From assembly GCA_947000775.1 (NCBI GenBank), contig CAMQGK010000247.1:620001-684000 (forward strand): a stretch of 64,000 nt of DNA. The letters run 5' to 3'. Positions 1 through 60,560 of this stretch are shown piece after piece; the stretch's first letter is position 1; each line of letters begins with the position of its first letter. A program made the position numbers and the translations under genes. The notes below the pieces were generated by a model. That model had not been told where the DNA came from. It searched no databases and worked only from the letters and a program-made list of their open reading frames with translations. The DNA is from Pterois miles (taxonomy: Eukaryota; Chordata; Actinopteri; Perciformes; Scorpaenidae).

Positions 1-599
1 ATGAATCTGTCATTTCACTCACTCTAATGCAGATATTCAAATAAAAAAATCTGAAGGAATATGCTTAAGTACTATGATTTGTTCAGTAACATTATTATGA
101 GAGCTTTCTGCCAATGATTTGGATAAGGAGCAATATGTTAATTGTTTAAAGTTGAAGCATGTAGTGAAAGTCAGCATTGAACTGGTAATTTTAAATGTCT
201 GGATTCATATAACATGATTCAAATTAAAGTGTGTTTCTGTATATCACTATGAAACAGGTCTGAAGAGTCAGGTTAGCACAACAGTTCCAGTGGCTAAGAG
301 TACAGATGGTAGTACGTATATGCTTGATTACGATTGTCAGTTACAATTAATTGTTGTGATTATGCTGGGTCCTTGGAAAGATTTTCTACCCTGTTTGATT
401 CCTGGCCCCAAAAAGATAGAGAGCCTCTGTTTTACTGAACTATTTCTGACACATTAGGGATGCTAATTGTCTTCCCTCCTCATAAAAAGGCATATAAACT
501 GCCAATAACATCTGCTCATATATAGCCTGAGGTGTAAAACGCTTACATATTTTTAGTTTAATTATCATCTGTGAAGCACTGGTGTGAAGTTCAATTTCT

Positions 600-700
600 C
601 CTTCTGTCTAAAGGAAAGTGAAACTGTCACTCTCGCGATACGTCAAGAAGTATCGCGATATCTCATTCTCATTCGAGCTAAACTGGAGGGATTTCAGTGA
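600..700 (+). promoter_or_regulatory. mad1l1: Probable TATA-less core promoter of mad1l1 with paired TCGCGA palindromes
   Basis: Two near-identical decamers, TCTCGCGATA at 631-640 and TATCGCGATA at 651-660, sit 20 bp apart (start to start), about 2.2 kb before the start codon and about 100 bp before a plausible first-exon donor. They share the CGCG core of the TCTCGCGAGA element, which is enriched in promoters of TATA-less housekeeping genes. No TATA box is evident. The CpG-containing cluster stands out in otherwise AT-rich DNA. Promoter function is inferred. Confidence 0.5.
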
Positions 701-795
701 GTGTACAGTGGTGTGTGCAGCTAACAGAGCTAGCTGAGCAGAGATAACTTATCTACCACGAACTTGCTCTTCTTCACAGTCAAGTCAGCTCTGAG
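690..795 (+). other. mad1l1: Putative non-coding first exon of mad1l1 (5' UTR)
   Basis: A good donor site (CTGAG followed by gtgagg, GT at 796) lies just downstream of the TCGCGA cluster, and a pyrimidine-rich acceptor ends at 2860-2861, 11 bases before the ATG. A short untranslated exon spliced to exon 2 would fit the usual Mad1 gene layout. The transcription start cannot be placed from sequence alone; the left boundary is approximate. Confidence 0.4.
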
Positions 796-1162
796 GTGAG
801 GACATATGCTCCCAAGCGAGACCGTGTTAACGGGAATGTTAGCTGATCCTTTGAGAATTGTAAGCATGCTAACACCTTCTGAATGGCTGTAGGAACTAAC
901 ACCTTAAATTTAACTTGGCGTTATGCCGAGCCTGTAGTCACTCAGGTGCGACAGTTTAAACAGCTAAACACGGAGACAAGACCGAAAAAGTGCTGGGACA
1001 ACTGTATGTAATGTAGCGACTAAACATTAGCTTGTATTTTAAGCTGCTAGCTTAGCTTGGATAACTTCTGTTGCAGTTTATGTAGCGAGCAAGGAAGCTA
1101 ACGTCATTTGCCGTTACGTAGCTAGCTAGCTATCCATCTATCTATATTAGCTGACATAGCGG

Positions 1163-1565
1163 TGTTGATAGACAGATAGATAGATAGATAGATGTCCCTT
1201 ATTGATCCCAAATCCCAAATATACTAGATGACTACAACTAGCTTAGAAAATATAAGATATGAGCACAGAATAACAATAACATACTATATACAATAGCAAA
1301 GTGTGCAAGTTACAATTTAATAGAATTAAACGAGCTGGTAAACCAACGTGCCGATTCCTCATGTACATGATTATTACAGGGCTAAAACAGAAAGGAGACT
1401 TGTTGAGATAGAAACTATAAAGCTGAGAGGTCTGTTAGACAGAGGTGAGGTGTTGTAGAGAGTTATTGCTTTGGACAGGAAAGACTTTTCCTGTATGGGT
1501 CCTTGTAACTTTGAAGCTGAATTAGTCTGTTTCCATATAAACCTGCAAAAGCATCCACCTGGCAC
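1163..1565 (-). mobile_element. 5'-truncated LINE 3' end, reverse orientation
   Basis: Read on the minus strand, 1565-1374 encodes a short open frame with the segment KSFLSKAITLYNTSPLS, resembling the extreme C-terminus of L2/CR1-like ORF2 proteins (a hydrophobic FxPxAIxLxN-type motif). It is followed by an untranslated stretch, a GGGATCAATAAGGGACA-like end, and a (GATA/TATC)n tail at 1167-1193. The order ORF end, AATAA-type signal and short tandem tail is that of a fish non-LTR retrotransposon 3' end. Most of the element is missing. The family is inferred. Confidence 0.5.
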
Positions 1566-1677
1566 CTGTTCATGTGTTACAAGATAACAAACCCAGTTCT
1601 ATGTGCTATATATGCTATGTGCTATATGAAGTACATCTTTATTGGGATGGTGGAGTGAGTGAAGTATACAGTAGTCT

Positions 1678-2078
1678 CCTTATGTTTCTATCCATCCATC
1701 GTCAACCGCTTATCCCGTTAGGGGTCGCGTGGAGCTGGATGCCGCTCCCAGCTGGCATTGGGCGAAGGCAGGGTACCCCACAGGTCGCCAGTCCATCGCA
1801 GGGCACATAGAGACAGACAACATATAGACAGACAACCATTCACGCTCACATCCACACCTACGGGCAATTTAGAGTAATCAATTAATCAATTAACCTAAAC
1901 AGCATATCTTTGGATGGTGGGAGGAAGCCGGAGTACCCGGAGAAAACCCATGCTTACACAGGGAGAACATGCAAACTCCACACAGAAGAGCCGCAAGCTG
2001 GAATCGAACCTGCGACCCTCTTGCTGTGAGGCGACAGCGCTAACCACTACACCACCGTGCAGTCCCCTTATGTTTCTA
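1678..2078 (-). mobile_element. tRNA-derived SINE with perfect 13-bp target-site duplication
   Basis: The insert at about 1691-2065 is flanked by identical copies of CCTTATGTTTCTA (1678-1690 and 2066-2078). On the minus strand it starts with a tRNA-like head: A box TGGTGTAGTGG (complement of 2044-2054) and B box GGTTCGATTCC (complement of 2000-2010), 44 nt apart as in a real tRNA. The body contains the region common in fish repeats (CGGAGTACCCGGAGAAAACC at 1931-1950). The 3' end runs into a GGATGGA-type tail next to the left duplication. It lies antisense in intron 1. The clean duplication points to target-primed insertion; the named family is not assigned. Confidence 0.85.
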
Positions 2079-2872
2079 ATCCTTTTGTAAATTGTAGCCT
2101 ATACTGTCATATTTAATAGCACAGTGTACTGTGTTATATGATAAATAGGTACTGTAGATTGACAGAGGAAAAAAAAATTCATAGTATTGATAGATAGATA
2201 CTGTAAATCTGTATGTTTTTGCATAGGCTACATTACAGCTCCACGTAACACTATATGGTAGGTAAAAATACTGTATGTAGGCCTCCTATATTTCCACTAT
2301 ATTATCCCAATAACATCATTCTGTGACATGTTACATTTTTGTCTACACTGATGATGCCACTGTCATCCCCTTTTTCTGTAATCCTCCAGAGGTCTAACCC
2401 TCCTGCCCATTTCCAACACCTGAACTAATTGGTGTGCATTGATCCCAGTTTGTGACACAGGTCGTATCTGAATTGTCATGACCGGGGATTAACATGTGTC
2501 GACTGGCTTAGTTTGAATTGACAAAAGAAGAGTTGAACATGGGTCAGATAGCTCTGGTCCGACCCTGGTCATTGGTGTAAAGGAGGTATTAGAGAAAGAA
2601 CTCTGCAGGATTATCCATGATGGATAACAGTTTCTTTGTTCAGTGTCCTTTTCTCCAGCACAACTTCAAAAGTGTCTGGTTTGCAGCCAATTACAGCGCG
2701 GGCCTATTTATTTAGTTTAATAAGTCTGTTGGTGTCACTGGGTACAATACTGCTCCCCCAGCGGACTACAGCTTGTGTTGTGCTGTTTTTAATACTGAAT
2801 TATATCTTTACTGACTCCTGCTCTTATCTCTGAATCTTCCATTTGTGCACTACAACATCAGCGACTCTTAAA

Positions 2873-52724
<49,852 letters not shown>

Positions 52725-53589
52725 GTACACACACATCACTGTTTTTGGATACTTTAATGTTTAATCTAGGTCAGAAAACTTTGGAGGCACCATTAAGAAG
52801 AAGAGATTTTTTTTATGGATGAGTTCATGAGGGAGTGCTGGGGAGAGGAGTGCAGCGCATTGCTGTCATCTTTGCCAACCTCATTCACATGTTAGAAGAC
52901 AGCTGACATTATCATAATGAATGTAAACAAAGAACTCGGCTATTGTTAGTACTCATAGCTGTCAATATTGAGAAATTTAGTCTGCCTAGCCGTTGCAAGA
53001 CTCCAGTCACGTGGAGTGTGTGAGTGCACTGGCAGAGGTATGCAGGTAGGTATGTAGACAGCCAGTTATTACAGTCCTGCGACAGCCACAGATACCGGAT
53101 TTTTTTCGCACAGCATTTGATTTATTGATTGCTGTCAGGATGTAATGAGAATTTCAACAGATAGAACAAAAACAATTTCTAAAATAAATTGCCTACCCAA
53201 GCTTTAATATAACATGACTTTATAACTTTGGTGCTTTCACAGAGACGGCTACCTCTGGGGCTGAAAAGTGAATCCACTGCTGAAGTGCCTTAAACGTGCC
53301 TTCTTTCTAATAGCCAGTAGGAGGGGACTCTGTCTGATTGTTTAGAAGTCTGTGAGAAAATTAGTCTACCTCTCACTTGATTTATTACCTCAGTCAACAT
53401 TATAAACATGAGTTTATGGTCTCAATAGATAGTTTCAAGTCTTCTTCAGTACAGCATGATGCTCATTGAATGAATTATGGTCCCATTTAGTGTCAAATGG
53501 ATCATGAACCAGGTTATGCTTTAGGCCGTGGCTAGCTTGTGATTAACAGGTCGCTACCAAGGCGTGGGAGTTGTCTGTGTTTTCATCTT

Positions 53590-53720
53590 AGCCGGTCATT
53601 GCTGTAAAAGAAACCTCGACAGGGCGATGCCGCATGTGATCTCTCAGAGCCCATAGCAACAGTCTGTTATGCATAGCAATCTGCTTAGTATTCACCAGCG
53701 TCGTGTAGCAATGCGTTGTA
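53590..53720 (+). repeat. Palindromic repeat family P, copy 3 (partial)
   Basis: AGCCGGTCATTGCTGTAAAA, GGGCGATGCCGCATG and CCATAGCAACAGTCTGTTAT match parts of copies 1 and 2; the right arm of the palindrome is absent. Confidence 0.55.
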
Positions 53721-54082
53721 ATACAACCTTTAGGGCCGGAAAACACAAATTGAAACTCTATCACAATATTTCCATTAACAAAATCTCAGCTATCCAGTAT
53801 CATGTAATAATATCAATATTATCAATGTATTTCTAGCTTTATGTACATCTATACCTACAGACTTGCTGAGATCAGATATGGTTGTATGAGGCTACGAGCA
53901 ACAAGCAGTGTCTGCTTCTGTAAACATATGCGCCATGATCATTAACATAGACGTGTTAAAGTTAAAAGGGAAACGTTGTCAACATCAAAATTTCCTACAG
54001 GCTGTAGCAGCTGTGTGAGTGCTGATATCGGTCTCGGTGGGATCTTTCATGAATGCTCCAGGAAGTGCCAATTTGACCTTGC

Positions 54083-54113
<31 letters not shown>

Positions 54114-56058
54114 ATATCTCTCCTTTTTTTCTACTGAATCCCCCATATCCACATTTATGCACCATTACGCCACGTTATAGCTTTGTGCCCGACTCAGCCG
54201 TGCAGGGAGAGGAACACTGCGTCGACAGGGACTCGCCTCTGCTGTGTGTATTGGATGTGTGTACCTCATGAGTGGAGGAATGGTGGTGTGTGTGCGTTTT
54301 GTGAGGGAGAGAGTGATGACTGGGCAATGTCACAGGCCTGGGCTGCATTAATCGATCACCACTCCCCATACACTCGTTGAGCGGGCTAAATAAAACCTAT
54401 ATGTGTTTCTGTCCCCTCGCTGTTGAGCAAATCCTTCCCTTAAGTGGCTTTACAGTGAAAACATCCTGCTGTGCTCCCTTCAACACTCACCCCTTTGTCT
54501 CCTTCTTTCCCTTCTCTCTCCATCCTCTCCTGCAACACTTTTTCTCCCTTTATCTCTCTGTTTTTGTTTATCTCTCCTCCCCCTCTCTCTGTTGCTCTCT
54601 GATCTGAGTGTGTAGCAGCAGCTAATCACCGTGTTGTTGCTGTGTTGTGTTATGATGATAGGGGGGCCTCTAGCTAGAAGAGACACCGTGGAGAATCTAT
54701 ACCAGCGAAGTAGAAGGCGGCTTTATTATCTTGGCAGGGTGATTATCATCATGGTCAAGTGGTAGACGATTGCAGCTGGTCATTACTGCCTTGCTCAAGG
54801 ACTTACTTGAATGTTAGAGAGTAATACCAGAGTAAGAAGTGGAGGGGGGATTTGAACATGTCATGTGGGAGAACATGTATTTTTTTTCTTTCCTCGTTTG
54901 GTGTGTCCAATCTGCTTCATCGAACCCACCTGCGACCCTGCCAGAGGAGATAACTCACTGTCAATATTGATTAACCTCAGACTGCGTCCATACGACACAC
55001 ACACACACACACACACACAGTCAGTTGTGATGTCATCACACTCAAATGCACACATACTCCAATCTCAACACTCTCCATCACCCCCCCATGGGTGCACATG
55101 CATACAGATGTACAAAGACATACACACACAAACCAGATGCTAACACTTCCTGTATTAGTATTCAGGGTGTTCTCCACTCCGTCTGAGTGTGTATGACACA
55201 CACACCTCGTGGCCTATGGGAGCAGAGAGGCCTGTACTACTAATGGAATGCGAGTCGACACTCACACATGCACACGCATACAAAGCAACACCCACACGCA
55301 AATGCACATGAATAACAATATGCGTAACATGCAGAACATGCTCTTTACGAGTGTAATCTGGGTTATGAGAATATAAAGTGGACTAATTGTGGGATGAGGC
55401 AGGAGTTAAGTGGGGAGCAAATGGGGGATTTTGGACAGGAAGCACAGACGTCTTTACAAATAGGATTCTGTTATTCACCTCAGCAACAGGGTTGCCAGAT
55501 AATCCTGCTAATATCCCCCTCTAGCAGAGGCAACCAAATCCTCCTCCTATGGTGTAAGCTGTTTAACCTGCAACTGTCAACCCTCCCCTCCCCACTTTCT
55601 CATGCATTCATTTATTATGTCGCACTATCAAATGATTTCTTCGTTCTTTATTCATGTTTACTTTTCGGCCCCTTGATTTGGTAATTGTAATGTTTCAAGT
55701 CAAATAAGATGCCTTCTGTCTCATTCAGTCCTGTGTGAGTCTCAACGGGGATGGTAGAGACACGATGATGGTAGTAATCATGACTGCAAGAAATGTTTTG
55801 TTTATTTGGTCTTTGTCACTAATTTGGCTCAGAGGTTGTAATTTAAACCTTTTCCGTGTTTCATGTGCAAAAAGCGTCAAATGATAATTGATGGTTCTTG
55901 GGACAAAAAGGATTTAAACACATTTACGCAGGACTTAAACAATTCTTCAGTGATTAGAAGTCGTGTAAACCTGTATTTAAGATTGACAGACAATATGTTT
56001 TATGTCAAAGTAGGGCTGAAACCAACAATCGTTTTTGCTGTGCCTCTGAGCAGGTGAC

Positions 56059-56745
56059 AGCCGTCGCTGAAGGCTGTTTTTTGAGGTTGTCTGTTCGTTC
56101 ATCCGCACTATTCTCATGATCGGGTTATCACAGGAACGCGTAGAGGAAATTTATTCAAATTTGGCACAAACTTCCACTTGGACTCAAGGATGAACTGATT
56201 TGAATTTGGTGGTCAAAGGTCAAAGTCATGTGGTAACCTCACAAAGCATATTTTTGGCCATAACTCAAGAACTCTGATGCTAATTATAGGACTGGGCAAT
56301 ATATGGATATTATATCTATACATTATCAATATTGTGATATGTGTTGTCTTTTCCTGTTTTTAAAGGCGTCATTACCATAAAGTCAGAATATCATATTGTA
56401 CGTCATAATGTCACTTTCTGATCCTACCAGACTGTTCTAGCTGGCCTATTATTTGTCTCTACTAACTTATTATATCTACATTACTGTTGATTACTTAACA
56501 AAAATCTCATTGTGTAAATATTTTTGTGAATATAATGTAATAGCCAACCCTACAATATTGTCGATATCGAGGTACATGACCAAAAACATCGTGATACAGT
56601 ATTTGATTTTCTCCAGCTAATTATGACAATATGTCAAAATGTCTAATTGGATAAAATGATGAAGTGATGATATTTTGACAAACATGAATGTAAACCGCAA
56701 CTTGACTGGCCTGTGGAGGCATACAACCACATGGCGGTAATTGTA
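56059..56745 (+). repeat. Dispersed repeat family G interrupted by a 328-bp element
   Basis: Outer repeat: GGCACAAACTTCCACTTGGA, GACTCAAGGATGAAC, GTGGTCAAAGGTCAAAG, then GTCTAATTGGATAAAATGAT and GGAGGCATACAACC. A relative lies at 48360-48660. The interruption 56288-56615 is flanked by GCTAATTAT at 56279-56287 and 56616-56624. It begins AGGACTGGGCAATATATGGA, like a known fish hAT-type repeat, but lacks a matching right terminus. Confidence 0.6.
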
Positions 56746-57657
56746 GTTATTGAATAATCTGCTGAATATTTCCTTGATTAATCTAGTCGTTTAAGATATA
56801 AAGTGTAAATAGGATTCAGTAAATGCTGCTCACATTTGACTAAAGCCAAAGGCTATTAAAGTTATTAATTTAAATTAAATGTTTTGTCCAAATCTCAGAT
56901 CAAAACCCCAAGATATTCAGTTTACAATGACATGATAAAACAGCAAATTCTCACTTCATTTCAGCTCAAGTTCAGGGTTTATTTCAGCCTGTACGCTGGT
57001 ACAGAGTGAGATACTGTATCTCAACAACTATTGGAGGGATTGTCAAGAAATGTGGTTTGGACATTCATAATCCCCAGATAGATGAATCCTAATGACGGGT
57101 GACAAGCACCTCCAACCGATCAACATTTCCCCTAGCTGTCCACCTCTTTATTGTCTATCTACGTGGAAATTTGTCTTGACTTGACTTATAGAATAAACGT
57201 AAAACATTGCAACATTAAAGGGTAACTTTTTTATATTTTTATACCCTGCCATCACGTAGTCCGCTGTCATTTCTGGAGCAGAGCTCAGAAACTATTTGGC
57301 TTAAGAACTTCACATTATAGGTGTGATGGTTGACAGTGTGGTCTAGTTGTGCCGTTTTGGGGCTCGAAGACCAGGGCGGCCAACATTTTTTAAATTTTGG
57401 CCAAAAACTGTATTGTTTTTTTCAACTTCTGTTTCGTTTCCAGGGCTAAATATTGCGGCTTTGGCAATGTGGTCTAGTTGTGCCTTTCCGAGGTTTTGTC
57501 TGATTACTTTAAACTTCTTTTCCATTTCCGGAGCAGAACTCCAAAACTGTTTGACATAGGAACTTCAAAGTTGGTATGAGGGTTGACAGTGTTGCCGGAG
57601 CAGGGTTAGCGGGGGTATGTGAGCCATGAGCCATGAGCCATGCTCACTTCTGCCTTG

Positions 57658-58207
57658 TTCAACCTGAACTCTATTTTCCATGTTTTTTTGTCGAAGTGAC
57701 TAATGGGGACAACAATTTCTGAAGTGGGTCCAGTGATGTGGAGTAACGCTGTAACTAGCAGCTGCTTTGAATCAATCAAATTCAAAGACCTTATCTACGT
57801 TGCCCAATCATTCAGCCATGATATGGAAAATCTTTTAAATAACACTATGGTTTCTGTACTCCAACACAACAAACTCGGCCCAGCTGCCACTTGCGTTTCC
57901 CCCATGGATGTATTCCACTATTCCACCATCGTCTTCTACCACACGTCACCTCGCCAGATTTCAGAACGAGATTCTTTTCATAATGTCACACAATTATAAT
58001 AAAAATCAGAGCCTGTCTTGGTAAAAACAAGCACTTTAGTGGAGGTAAATGATGACGCCAGCTTGCCCCAATAGGATTAATGTACATTTGAGCCAGTGAG
58101 GAGCTGCCCTCTACAGCGCTCTCCCTCAATGCTGGACCAGTTTCAGAAATGGTTGTCCCTGTTAGTCAGTCAGACACAAAAAACGTGGAAAATAGAGGGT
58201 TCATTTG
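57658..58207. mobile_element. Long-terminal-inverted-repeat element, family F copy 3
   Basis: Left arm 57658-57735 (TCTATTTTCCATG, GACTAATGGGGACAACAATT) and right arm 58131-58207 (GGTTGTCCCTGTTAGTCAGT, CGTGGAAAATAGAGGG) are inverted copies. 550 bp, the shortest complete copy; no coding capacity. Confidence 0.65.
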
Positions 58208-59202
58208 ACAAATATCATCGCATATACAGCATGGAGTATTATGAACAAGGACAACAGGTTGTTGTTAAGTGATAAAATCTAAATGTACAACCAAAAAAAA
58301 TATTACTGATAACTTCAATTCAACCCACTGTAAATACTGACTGAATTTCTGTTTATAAGTTGTAAGTGCTAACATACTGTAACAGGCTGACATGCTAAAT
58401 GATTGCATGTTTGCATTTTAACATAATGATATGATAAACATAGACTGATAATCATGTTTAAAGTTATTTGTTAACATTAACTTTATTTTCTGATACCTAC
58501 CCCCAGCATTTACCAACACGTGTGGAATTTTACATACATTTGTAGACTTCAGAGTCAAAAAAGTCCAATTATCTTGGCACCCCCATGCTGTTTTTTATTT
58601 ATTTTTTTTAAACAGAATCAAGTCATAATGTGTGTTTGAGTTGTGGAAGATCAAAAGTTGTGGGTGTCAAAGCCGACTGTAACAGTGTGGTTTCTTTTAT
58701 AGTGCTGCAAACAAGAAATAGTATGGTGCAAAAGCTTCTTAGTCATAGCTAGTGTATGTGGATAAATGCCGTTTGTCAATTAATAATGGATGAATGCAAT
58801 ATTATGTTAAAATGACTTCGATACCAGAATTATTTAGATAGGGAAAGTGTGTAGAAAATGTATGTGTGTGTTAGCCTGACATGTGTGTAATTGATATTTT
58901 TGGCTCACCCCTAGGTGAGAGGGCTGATTAGCATCAGTGATTAGGTATTTATGAGGCTCTGCTAATCAGCAAGATAAACACCTCACCTCTGTGCAGAGCG
59001 AGTGAGTTATTTGGACATATTTCTTCTAGAAGTTTCAAGGAGAGGGAGACACTGCTTGCTTTATACAATATTTACTCATTTAAGGTTCAGATAAGTGCAA
59101 AGTCCCAAAAGTCAGTCTGACGTTACAGGATAGAGAATTCATTGGCACACGCTGTAATTAGATTTCTGCAGATAATATTTTTTCCTCTTAATTTCCTCTA
59201 AT

Positions 59203-60560
59203 ACAGCGTTTCCTTAACTTTTTTTTCTGGGGAGTCACTTTGTAAAAATGACAAACCATCGCAGCCCAATTCACAATCAGCCTTATCTTTTAATCTTGAG
59301 AAGAACAATTTTCAAAGAGATATATACTGTACATAGGTTTGGTAAATCATAACTTCTTTTTATGCATGTTATTGAAAACACAAATACATTTTAAATAGTT
59401 AGTAAAAGAGAGCAAATAAAGGCATTTAGGCAGAGTTAACAGGCTCTCATTTTTTTTCCCCTCTCATCGGTGGGGGTATTGATTCACCTATGAATCGCAA
59501 TTTTTCTTTTTTTACGATTAAATTTTTTTTTTAAATGCCAGAATCAATATATTTGTGTCATTTGAGTCTGTGGAGGTAAAAGGAAGTTACTGCTTTTATT
59601 GTTGTAGTCAGAATAGCGTGACGTCGTATCCGTCCCCTAGCTGTCAACCAAAACAAACTGCAGCTGGCCACAGTGAGCAAAAACGCGAAAGTCGAACAAT
59701 GGAGGTTCAAAATGGATACGACCTGCAACCTCACATTTTAATACTTAATTACTTTGGGTTTCACACATTGATAGGAAAAGCACGGCTAAAGCTGCATGCT
59801 ATCCTTGACAGGAAACGTTAAAGTATTGCGGTAACGTGCAGTCAAGCCATCTTCGTAGTTAGCCGACACTACAACTGTGGAGCACCCATATACTGAAATT
59901 TACGTTTAATGCATTCAAACGGCCCCCGTAGAGCTGACCATGGATGTATAAAGAGAACAGAGCTGACAGGAGAGCTAGCGATGGACTTGGCAAAGATAGC
60001 AGAAGTATACACTTGACTACATCCGGTTTTCAAAATAAGGTATTAACAAAGGGAGCTGTATATACAAAATGGAAATAAGATTGATTGGATTATATTTACC
60101 AGAAGTATAAAACTACATGTACCTCTTAGATTAAAAGAAAATACCACTAATTTCTCATAGTTTAGTGTTGGAAAAAGTAAAATAAATCAGAAGAAATCGG
60201 AGTATTGAATCACAGTACTTTAAAAAGCTATATCGAACTGGGAGATAGGCGTATCGTCCCAGCCCTACTCTTCAGTAAAACAAACCAAATGTATGCTTGC
60301 CTTTCGTAATAGAGTCATTGTTATAATTTGTCTATAATTAAGATATTCCATAATATATTTGTGAATTTCTCCACTGTGGGACTAATAAAGGAATATCTTA
60401 TCTTATCTATCTTATAATTATCAGAACCATAGGAACATTCAGGCGGCTCAAAGGTGATAGATATTCATCTTAAAGTAAAGACGACAGAATTAATTCTGCA
60501 AATTTATTTGGCAACCCTAATAAAATCTCCTGCGACCCACCTGTGGGTCCCGACCCAGTC
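59203..60560. repeat. Probable decayed hAT-like sequence, nested
   Basis: The left edge TACAGCGTTTCCTTAAC and the right edge CGACCCACCTGTGGGTCCCG resemble ends of a common fish hAT-derived repeat. Inside, 59470-60266 looks like a second repeat ending TATCGTCCCAGCCCTA, followed by a LINE tail. Boundaries and family rest on recall. Confidence 0.35.
60361..60415 (+). mobile_element. LINE 3' tail fragment
   Basis: GTGAATTTCTCCACTG, then ACTAATAAAGGAATATCTTA and an (ATCTT)n-like tail, matching the end of the LINE at 50541-51186 almost base for base. Only the last 50 or so bases are present. Confidence 0.75.

Larger units (their letters stand above)
796..2861 (+). other. mad1l1: Intron 1 of mad1l1
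   Basis: Between the putative first exon and coding exon 2. It contains the reverse LINE 3' end and the SINE listed separately; 2080-2800 is unremarkable AT-rich sequence. The acceptor is provisional. Confidence 0.4.

Noticed and set aside
2000..2054. Possible tRNA gene (good A and B boxes)
   Set aside because: No full cloverleaf or acceptor stem; the boxes belong to the SINE head, confirmed by its tail and target duplication.
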